Part shown: positions 58,095 through 64,000 of the stretch, piece by piece | Numbering within the stretch: position 1 is the first letter of the stretch | Layout of the letters: every line of letters begins with the position of its first letter | Assembly (NCBI RefSeq): GCF_000373385.1 | Contig: NZ_KB891330.1 | Location: forward strand, 118,857 to 182,856 | Origin: Thiobacillus thioparus DSM 505 | GTDB lineage: Bacteria; Pseudomonadota; Gammaproteobacteria; Burkholderiales; Thiobacillaceae | DNA length: 64,000 bases | Reading direction: 5' to 3' | Notes under the pieces: model-generated | Database searches by the model: none | The model's input: the letters and a program-made list of their open reading frames with translations, nothing else | Told to the model about the DNA's origin: nothing | Translations under genes and position numbers: made by a program

Positions 58095-58859
58095 TCAGGC
58101 GGATTTGAAAGTCTCGCGCAACGCGGAATACTGTCGCCGACTGACCATCAGTCGTTCGTCCAACCCGTCCAGACGCAGGAAGTGGCCGTCATCTTCGCCA
58201 GGCAGCTTGCCGATTTCCCGAATGCGCGCGCGCGCAACCAGACAGTTGCGGTGGATACGCAGGAAGGTGTCGCCCCATTCGCTCTCCAGGCGGGTGAGCG
58301 ATTCCTCGATCAGGAATTCGCGGGCGGCCGTGCGCACGGTGACGTACTTGAGTTCTGCCTTGAGGTAGAGGACGTCAGCGACGGGGATCAGCACGATGCG
58401 GCCCTTTTCATTGACCGAGAGATGCGTGCGCGCCTTGGGGTACGCGGCCCGCAAGCGTTCCAGCATGTTGTCGCTCAGGCTATGTGCCCGTGACAGAGCG
58501 CGAAGGAGACGGTCGGCACGCACCGGTTTCAGCAGATAGTCGACCGCGTTGAGGTCGAACGCCTGGCAAGCGTAAGCCTCGTAGGCCGTGCTGAAGATGA
58601 TGGCCGGCGGCTTGTCCAGCGTATTGAGGTGGGTGGCGCACTCCAAGCCGTCCATGCCGGGCATGCGGATATCGAGCAATACCGCGTCGACCGGCTGCTG
58701 CTGGACCTGATTCAGCGCATCCAGTCCGTTATCGGCCTCGCCGACGATATCGACCGGCAGCCGGTCGGCACAATCCGCCAGCACGTCGCGCAGGCGGCGG
58801 CGCGCAGGGGCCTCGTCATCGACGATGAGGACGCGCAGGGGCGGGTTGGGTGCGTTCAC
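58095..58859 (-). CDS. LytTR response regulator (AlgR-like)
   Basis: The 254-residue protein has a receiver domain ([15 protein letters not shown], phospho-acceptor Asp63 in LLDIRMPGMDG, Thr in FSTAYEAYACQAF, Lys in YLLKPV) and a C-terminal LytTR DNA-binding domain (GRIVLIPVADVLYLKAELKYVTVRTA, FLRIHRNCLVARARI). In Pseudomonas, AlgR with AlgZ controls alginate, twitching and virulence; here targets are unknown. Its start lies 44 bases inside the kinase gene, so the two are translated together. Confidence 0.92.
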   Translation of the reverse strand: MNAPNPPLRVLIVDDEAPARRRLRDVLADCADRLPVDIVGEADNGLDALNQVQQQPVDAVLLDIRMPGMDGLECATHLNTLDKPPAIIFSTAYEAYACQAFDLNAVDYLLKPVRADRLLRALSRAHSLSDNMLERLRAAYPKARTHLSVNEKGRIVLIPVADVLYLKAELKYVTVRTAAREFLIEESLTRLESEWGDTFLRIHRNCLVARARIREIGKLPGEDDGHFLRLDGLDERLMVSRRQYSALRETFKSA

Positions 58860-59862
58860 GGGTGTAGGGAATCACGATGTGCACCTGATAAACGGCACCC
58901 AGCGGTTCCAACTTGAGCTGGGCATCGAGGTCGAAATGCAGCAACAGGCGTTCGCGGATGTTCGCCAGCGCGATGCGGTTGCCCTTGTGGTGGCCGGCAT
59001 CGGTGGCGATCGGATTGCGCACGACGATGTGGACCTTGTCTGCGCTACGGTAAACATTGAGGCTGATTTCGCCGCCGTCCGGTAGCGGCTCGATACCGTG
59101 GTAGACCGCGTTTTCCACCAGCGGCTGGATCACCAGCGGTGGAATCAGCGCGTCGGCCGGCATTTTATTGATATGCCAGGCTACCTGCAGGCGGTCGCCC
59201 AGGCGCAGCTGCTCGAGTTCCAGATAGGCGCGGGTCAGCGCAACTTCGTCTTCCAGCGGCGCCAGCTGGCTGGCATTGCCCATCAGCGCGCGGAACAGGT
59301 CGGCCATGTTTTCCAGCGCATGCTCGGCGCGGCGCGGGTCGCTGCGCACCAGCGACAACACGGCGTTCAGGCTGTTGAACAGGAAATGGGGCCGGATGCG
59401 TGCCTGCAAGGCCTGCAGGCGCGCCTCGGTGATGGCAGGCGAGAGCGCGCGGGCGCGCAGGTTGAAATAGGCCAGCAGGCCTGCGCCGAGCAACAGAGAA
59501 AATAGCGCCACGCCGATGGATGGATAAGTCTCCCCGCCAGCAAGCACCGGACTCAACCACAGCGTGACCAGCATCGGCACTGCGACGCCCAGTGTCAGCG
59601 TAAATGCCACCCCCAACCGGTAAGGTTGGCTGCGCAGCCAGCGTCCCGCCGCGCACAGTGCCAGCAGGGTCAACAACAAGGCCGGTTGCGCAAGCGCCGA
59701 CAGTCCGATGAATTCGGCCCAGAACGCCGGGGCGTCCGGCGCGCGCGCCACCACACCGGCAACCAGCGCCGCCTCCACCGTCAGCGCAATGCGCAGGGTC
59801 ACCCCCAGGCGACAGAAGTTCGGCAATTCGACCTGCCGGTTGTTATGATTCTTTCTTTTCAT
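58816..59862 (-). CDS. AlgZ/FimS-like histidine kinase
   Basis: At 348 residues it has four to six N-terminal membrane helices ([56 protein letters not shown]) and a His_kinase domain: [19 protein letters not shown] with phospho-acceptor His159, and ATP-binding [21 protein letters not shown] and [14 protein letters not shown]. It partners the overlapping LytTR regulator. The gene starts 15 bases from divergent argH, so promoters must overlap coding sequence. Confidence 0.9.
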   Translation of the reverse strand: MKRKNHNNRQVELPNFCRLGVTLRIALTVEAALVAGVVARAPDAPAFWAEFIGLSALAQPALLLTLLALCAAGRWLRSQPYRLGVAFTLTLGVAVPMLVTLWLSPVLAGGETYPSIGVALFSLLLGAGLLAYFNLRARALSPAITEARLQALQARIRPHFLFNSLNAVLSLVRSDPRRAEHALENMADLFRALMGNASQLAPLEDEVALTRAYLELEQLRLGDRLQVAWHINKMPADALIPPLVIQPLVENAVYHGIEPLPDGGEISLNVYRSADKVHIVVRNPIATDAGHHKGNRIALANIRERLLLHFDLDAQLKLEPLGAVYQVHIVIPYTRERTQPAPARPHRR

Positions 59863-59877
59863 TCCCCGTTTTGTCCC

Positions 59878-61278
59878 ATGAGCACGTCATCGACACCGCC
59901 GGACGGCGCGCCCGCCGCCTGGTCCGGCCGTTTTTCCGAGCCGGTTTCCGAAATCGTCAAACGCTATACCGCGTCGATCCCCTTCGATTATCGGCTGGCC
60001 GAGTTCGACATTCAGGGTTCGCTGGCGCACGCCGCCATGTTGCACCACGTTGGCGTCCTGTCCAAGGACGACCTCGACGCGATCCGGGGCGGCATGGCCG
60101 ACCTGCTGACCGAGATTCGAGCCGGCCAGTTCACCTGGTCGCTGGACAAGGAAGACGTCCACCTCAATATCGAGGCCGCGCTCACCGCCAAGATCGGCGA
60201 CGCCGGCAAGCGCCTGCACACCGGCCGCAGCCGCAACGATCAGGTGGCGACCGACATCCGCCTCTACCTGCGCGACGCGATCGACCGCATCCTGGCCGGA
60301 CTGAAGGCCTGCCAGACCTCGCTGGTCGACCTCGCCGAGCAGCACGCCGACACCGTGATGCCGGGTTTCACCCACCTGCAGGTGGCGCAACCGGTCACCT
60401 TCGGCCACCACCTCTTGGCCTACTTCGAAATGCTGGCGCGCGACGCCGAGCGCATGGCCGACTGCCGCCACCGCGTCAATCGCTTGCCGCTGGGCGCCGC
60501 CGCGCTGGCCGGCACCAGCTACCCGATCGACCGCCAGTTCGTCGCCGACCAACTCGGCTTCGAGGCGGTGTGCGAGAACTCGCTCGACGCCGTGTCCGAC
60601 CGCGACTTCGCCATCGAATTTACCGCCGCTGCGGCGCTGGTGATGACGCACCTGTCGCGGCTGTCGGAGGAACTGATCCTGTGGATGAGCCCGCGCTTCG
60701 GCTTCATCGACCTGGCCGACCGCTTCTGCACCGGCTCATCCATCATGCCGCAGAAGAAGAATCCTGACGTGCCCGAACTGGTGCGCGGCAAGACCGGACG
60801 CGTCAACGGCCATCTGGTCGCCCTGTTGACGCTGATGAAGGGCCAGCCGCTGGCGTACAACAAGGACAACCAGGAAGACAAGGAACCCCTGTTCGACACC
60901 GTCGACACACTGACCGACACGCTAGCGATCTATGCCGACATGCTCACCGGCGTGACGGTGAAACCGGAGGCGATGCGCGCAGCTGTGATGCAGGGTTTCG
61001 CCACCGCCACCGATCTGGCCGACTATCTGGTGAAAAAGGGTGTGCCGTTCCGCGATGCGCACGAGGTCGTTGCACGCGCGGTGCGGGCGGCGGAAGCCGC
61101 CGGACGCGATCTGGCCGATTTGCCGCTCGCCGAACTGCAGGCTTTCAGCCTGATGATCATGGACGACGTCTACGCCGTGCTGACGCTGGAAGGCTCGCTC
61201 GCCGCCCGCGATCATCTGGGCGGCACCGCGCCGGCGCAGGTGCGCGCGGCGATCGCGCGTGCGCGCAAGCGGCTTTAA
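59878..61278 (+). CDS. argH: argininosuccinate lyase
   Basis: The 466-residue protein carries the full ArgH pattern: [67 protein letters not shown] and the fumarase-superfamily signature [12 protein letters not shown] with catalytic Ser. It cleaves argininosuccinate to arginine and fumarate. The ATG at 59878 ([10 protein letters not shown]) is chosen; it has only a weak ribosome site. Its stop overlaps the stop of the convergent MarR gene by a few bases. Confidence 0.97.
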   Translation: MSTSSTPPDGAPAAWSGRFSEPVSEIVKRYTASIPFDYRLAEFDIQGSLAHAAMLHHVGVLSKDDLDAIRGGMADLLTEIRAGQFTWSLDKEDVHLNIEAALTAKIGDAGKRLHTGRSRNDQVATDIRLYLRDAIDRILAGLKACQTSLVDLAEQHADTVMPGFTHLQVAQPVTFGHHLLAYFEMLARDAERMADCRHRVNRLPLGAAALAGTSYPIDRQFVADQLGFEAVCENSLDAVSDRDFAIEFTAAAALVMTHLSRLSEELILWMSPRFGFIDLADRFCTGSSIMPQKKNPDVPELVRGKTGRVNGHLVALLTLMKGQPLAYNKDNQEDKEPLFDTVDTLTDTLAIYADMLTGVTVKPEAMRAAVMQGFATATDLADYLVKKGVPFRDAHEVVARAVRAAEAAGRDLADLPLAELQAFSLMIMDDVYAVLTLEGSLAARDHLGGTAPAQVRAAIARARKRL

Positions 61279-61862
61279 GCCGTCTCCAGCGCCACCGGCG
61301 GCGCGTGTTCGCGGCAGATCCGCCGCACCTCGGGGCTGCTGAGCTTTTCCTGCATCAGCCCGCAGAAATAGCTGCGCGGCCCCAGCCGCTGGTTGTGGCG
61401 GCAGGTGGCGCACACGCCGAAGCTGCGTTTCCCGCTTTGCGCCTGGACCTGCGCCAGAACCTGCCGCAGCACCACCATCGCCGACGTCACCCGCGCCGGG
61501 CTCGCCGTCTGCACGATGTCACGCCAGGCGCCGCCGGCGCTCAGGGTTTTCAGCAAGTTGGTCCCGCCTTCGGTCAGGATCAGCCGTACCACCCGGCCGT
61601 CGCGCGGGTCGGCATAGCGCGAGATCAGGCGCCGGCGCGCCAGCACCAGCACCGTCTGCGACACCGTGCCCTTGGTCAAGCCGAGGTATTCGGTGAGCGC
61701 CTGGGGGGTGTTGCTGAAGCGGTTGGCCTGGTTCAGGTAGAACAGCACCTGCAGGTGCACCGGCTGCAGCCCCTGCGCCGCACCCGCCTGCCGCAAGTCG
61801 GCCCGGGTCAGCAGCGACAGCCGCTCGACCAGGTCGAACAGGGTGAGCGCCTGGCTTTTCAA
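61275..61862 (-). CDS. MarR-type regulator with a four-cysteine C-terminal domain
   Basis: The 195-residue protein has a MarR winged helix ([59 protein letters not shown]) and then a Cys-rich tail: Cys151-x2-Cys154 (CATCRHN), Cys167 ([10 protein letters not shown]) and Cys183 (RRICREH). The spacing suits an Fe-S cluster or zinc site. It starts six bases after cyaY (frataxin), so the two are co-transcribed, which points to iron or Fe-S sensing. Its targets are unknown. Confidence 0.88.
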   Translation of the reverse strand: MKSQALTLFDLVERLSLLTRADLRQAGAAQGLQPVHLQVLFYLNQANRFSNTPQALTEYLGLTKGTVSQTVLVLARRRLISRYADPRDGRVVRLILTEGGTNLLKTLSAGGAWRDIVQTASPARVTSAMVVLRQVLAQVQAQSGKRSFGVCATCRHNQRLGPRSYFCGLMQEKLSSPEVRRICREHAPPVALETA

Positions 61863-61868
61863 ATGCGT

Positions 61869-62192
61869 CTAGAAGCGGACCATGACGCCGCCTTGCGCGG
61901 CGATCAGCGCGGCCAGCTTGTCGTAGAGCGGCTCGCCGCTCTTGGTGTCGAACCAGCCGGCATCCTGCGGTTTGAAATGAAAGCCGCCCGAGCGTGCGGC
62001 CACCCAGATTTCACGCGCGACGCCGTGGCGGTTGATGATGATCTTGCTGCCATCGTCGAACTCGACTTCGATGATGCCGTCGGCCGGCGTCTCGAAATCC
62101 AGGTCAGCGTCTTCCAGTACCTGTTCGATACGGGCCAGGGTTGCACCGGCAGCCTTCGTGAAGTCGGCCTCGTTTGATTCGCTTTGCATCAT
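61869..62192 (-). CDS. cyaY: frataxin-like protein CyaY
   Basis: The 106-107-residue product (MQSESNEADFTKAAGATLARIEQVLEDAD) has the frataxin acidic helix and sheet: VEFDDGSKIIINRH, REIWVAARSGGFHFKP and GEPLYDKLAALIAAQ. CyaY binds iron and regulates Fe-S assembly by IscS. The start is ATG 62192 or the next ATG at 62189. It is divergent from lptM-lysA with about 25 bases between starts. Confidence 0.94.
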   Translation of the reverse strand: MMQSESNEADFTKAAGATLARIEQVLEDADLDFETPADGIIEVEFDDGSKIIINRHGVAREIWVAARSGGFHFKPQDAGWFDTKSGEPLYDKLAALIAAQGGVMVRF

Positions 62193-62217
62193 GATGTCCC
62201 GTGCTAACATTTCGCGC

Positions 62218-62343
62218 ATGAAACTGCGCACCATATATATAGTATCCCTGCTGCTGTGCGGGCTCGGTCTGACGGCCTGCGGCTCCAAGGGTGACCTGTA
62301 TCTTCCCGAAAATCCTTCCGCACCGCAACGGACTCCCAATTGA
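62218..62343 (+). CDS. lptM: LptM-type small lipoprotein
   Basis: The 41-residue product (MKLRTIYIVSLLLCGLGL, then TACGSKGDLYLPENPSAP) has a lipobox with Cys21 and the conserved CGxKGxLYLP motif. LptM helps LptD maturation in the outer membrane. Its stop overlaps the start region of lysA, the usual arrangement in Proteobacteria. Confidence 0.92.
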   Translation: MKLRTIYIVSLLLCGLGLTACGSKGDLYLPENPSAPQRTPN

Positions 62344-62348
62344 ACACT

Positions 62349-63584
62349 ATGCACCGCATCGACGGCCGCCTCCATCTTGAGGACGTGGCACTGGACACGC
62401 TTGCCGAACGTTTCGGCACGCCCCTTTATGTCTATTCCCGACGGGCGCTCGAAGAAGCGTACCAGGCCTACACCCAGGCATTCGCCAATACGCCTCACCT
62501 GATCTGCTATGCGGTCAAGGCCAATTCCAGCCTGGCCATCCTCAACCTGTTCGCCCGACTCGGCGCCGGATTCGACATCGTCTCTGGCGGGGAACTGGCT
62601 CGCGTACTGGCTGCCGGCGGCGACCCGGGCAAGGTCGTATTCTCCGGTGTCGGCAAGACCGCCGACGAGATGCGTGCCGCCCTCAGCGTCGGCATCCTCT
62701 GTTTCAATGTCGAATCGGTCAGCGAACTGCACCGGCTCGATCGCGTGGCAGGCACACTGGGCAAAGTTGCGCCGGTCTCGTTCCGCGTCAACCCGGACGT
62801 CGACCCCAAGACGCATCCCTATATCTCTACCGGCCTCAAGGAAAACAAATTCGGCGTACCGATTGCCGACGCACCCGCGCTGTATAGGCTCGCCGCCAGT
62901 CTGCCAAACCTGAGAATCACGGGCATCGACTGCCACATCGGTTCGCAACTGACCGACTTGTCGCCCCTGGCCGATGCCGCCGGGCGTGTACTGACGCTGG
63001 TCGACGCGCTGGCAGACGAAGGCATTGTCTTGCACCACATCGACCTCGGCGGCGGCGTCGGCATCCGTTACCGCGACGAAACGCCGCCCGACCTCGCCGC
63101 CTACGGCCGCGAGCTGGCTGGGCGCTTTGCCGGACGCCGCGAAAAACTGCTGCTGGAGCCGGGACGTTCACTGGTCGGCAACGCGGGCCTGCTGCTCACT
63201 CGCGTCGAGTATCTGAAGCCTGGCGAAGACCGGAATTTCGCCATTGTCGATGCCGCAATGAACGACCTGATGCGGCCAGCACTCTACGAGGCGTATCACG
63301 ACATCGTCGCCGTCGACCAGCGGACAACGCCAACCCGGCGCTACGACATCGTCGGCCCGATCTGCGAAACTGGCGATTTCCTTGGCTTTGCGCGCGATCT
63401 GGCGATCGAGGAAGGCGATCTGCTGGCCCTGCTTTCGGCGGGCGCCTATGGCATGAGCATGGCATCGAACTACAATTCTCGCCCGCGTGCCGCAGAAGTG
63501 CTGATCGACAAGAATGAAATCCACCTCATCCGGGAACGCGAGACGCAAGACAGCATGATTGCTGGAGAACGGCTTGTAGCCTGA
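62349..63584 (+). CDS. lysA: diaminopimelate decarboxylase
   Basis: The 411-residue protein has the PLP lysine in ICYAVKANSS (Lys57), FDIVSGGEL, HIGSQ, GGGVGIRY, EPGRSLVGNAG and CETGDFLG. It forms lysine from meso-diaminopimelate. The ATG at 62349 is used; a TTG at 62340, overlapping the lptM stop, is possible. It is co-transcribed with lptM. Confidence 0.96.
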   Translation: MHRIDGRLHLEDVALDTLAERFGTPLYVYSRRALEEAYQAYTQAFANTPHLICYAVKANSSLAILNLFARLGAGFDIVSGGELARVLAAGGDPGKVVFSGVGKTADEMRAALSVGILCFNVESVSELHRLDRVAGTLGKVAPVSFRVNPDVDPKTHPYISTGLKENKFGVPIADAPALYRLAASLPNLRITGIDCHIGSQLTDLSPLADAAGRVLTLVDALADEGIVLHHIDLGGGVGIRYRDETPPDLAAYGRELAGRFAGRREKLLLEPGRSLVGNAGLLLTRVEYLKPGEDRNFAIVDAAMNDLMRPALYEAYHDIVAVDQRTTPTRRYDIVGPICETGDFLGFARDLAIEEGDLLALLSAGAYGMSMASNYNSRPRAAEVLIDKNEIHLIRERETQDSMIAGERLVA

Positions 63585-63699
63585 CTTTCATAGAAGACCA
63601 CCAAACCGGGGATTTTCTGAAAATTGGTATCGGTTCGATACATTTTGCTTGACCGCGACATTTTTTCTCGAATTATTCTTGCCATCCCTTGACTATTCA

Positions 63700-63727
63700 T
63701 TGAACCCAGGAGAAAAGTAACTAGAAT
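63700..63727 (+). promoter_or_regulatory. probable promoter of the H1-like gene
   Basis: TTGAAC (63700-63705), 16-base spacer, TAGAAT (63722-63727). Transcription would start near 63734, giving a leader of about 150 bases. The rest of 63585-63885 has no supported gene. Confidence 0.5.
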
Positions 63728-63756
63728 GAGGCTCACCAAGCGGAGCCTCGGTATCG

Positions 63757-63835
63757 CCCGTGTTTAGCGGGTTTCGGGCAAGTCAGTCGCCTGTCGGTAC
63801 CACGCTTTGGAAGTGCAAATTCTGACTGCACGTGG
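63757..63835 (+). promoter_or_regulatory. structured 5' leader of the H1-like gene
   Basis: CCCG/CGGG (63757-63771) and a longer stem built from CCACG with CGTGG (63800-63804 and 63831-63835) plus inner TGCA pairing (63814-63817, 63827-63830) fold in the leader, upstream of the Shine-Dalgarno sequence (AAGGAG) at 63874-63879. Function unknown. Confidence 0.4.
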
Positions 63836-63885
63836 CATCAAGCTGTAGTGATAAGTGAATGTGTTCAACTTCTAAGGAGTGTTAA

Positions 63886-64000
63886 ATGGCAACAGCAAAG
63901 AAACCCGCCGCCAAAAAACCGGCAGCCAAGCCCGTAGCCAAGAAAGCCGCCGCCAAGCCGGCAGCCAAAAAGGCAGCACCGGCTAAAAAAGTCGCCGCCA
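63886..64000 (+). CDS. histone H1-like Lys/Ala-rich DNA-binding protein (3' end outside window)
   Basis: The ATG at 63886 follows TAAGGAG and begins MATAKKPAAKKPAAKP with repeats of AAKK, PAAK and KKAA, the pattern of bacterial H1-like proteins (HctB/AlgP-type tails, BpH1). It should coat DNA. Only 38 codons are in the window. Confidence 0.9.
   Translation, partial: MATAKKPAAKKPAAKPVAKKAAAKPAAKKAAPAKKVAA

Noticed and set aside
61869..63038. Extended frataxin-containing frame running into lysA on the other strand
   Set aside because: CyaY similarity begins only at 62192; the rest is antisense to lptM and lysA.

Overview
The window looks like a chromosomal segment of a GC-rich betaproteobacterium, probably of the Nitrosomonadales/Thiobacillaceae type. 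This rests on gene content (MetA-type homoserine acyltransferase, AlgZ/AlgR-like pair next to argH, cyaY/lptM/lysA block, H1-like histone, PEP-CTERM proteins, GlnK-Amt with sigma-54 control) and is an inference, not a match. No rRNA, tRNA, CRISPR array or intact insertion sequence was seen.

Layout. 1-4.1 kb (minus): Mla/MCE lipid transporter genes (permease with STAS, ATPase, truncated MlaD), metA and a P-loop ATPase. 4.1-9 kb: a short chemoreceptor, then a structured leader, a possible leader peptide and a PAS-PAS-GGDEF-EAL gene broken by one frameshift, overlapped by an uncharacterised gene. 9.2-10.8 kb: secreted-repeat lipoprotein, ECF sigma factor and anti-sigma factor. 11-19.2 kb is accessory: gene remnants (Crp-like regulator, NhaP-type antiporter, DUF2141), a PQQ-type sugar dehydrogenase, CsbD, a zinc-ribbon protein, a collagen-like lipoprotein, a beta-gamma-crystallin/glycine-zipper protein and a His-rich exported protein. 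19.3-28.9 kb: a receiver-PAS-GGDEF-EAL protein, a small coiled-coil operon carrying an internal duplication, YceH, a PEBP protein, DUF2200, a patatin-like lipoprotein, an ABC exporter and a membrane coiled-coil protein.

29-30.1 kb holds a PEP-CTERM protein. 30.2-42.75 kb is the most coherent system: a ten-gene minus-strand operon behind a sigma-54 promoter, encoding an ABC importer, a creatininase-family hydrolase, a type III glutamine-synthetase-like ligase, a NikR-like regulator with altered metal ligands, a DUF1989 pair, urea/guanidine carboxylase and allophanate hydrolase. The DUF1989 pair makes guanidine, rather than urea, the likely substrate. The neighbouring outer-membrane protein/glnK/amt operon (43-45.9 kb) has its own sigma-54 promoter and an NtrC-like site, so about 16 kb forms a nitrogen-scavenging region.

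46-49.3 kb: ubiK, a ComM/YifB ATPase, a ferritin-like/VIT1 membrane protein and a rhodanese. 49.4-53.3 kb: a second PEP-CTERM protein and the TPR protein PrsT, each with a sigma-54-like promoter. 53.4-64 kb is mostly housekeeping: metH, a NUDIX hydrolase with a candidate small RNA beside it, the AlgZ/AlgR-like pair, argH, a MarR regulator with four cysteines in an operon with cyaY, lptM-lysA, and the start of an H1-like histone gene with a structured leader.

Several genes appear interrupted by single-base frameshifts. They could be sequencing errors or real decay, and are flagged as such.
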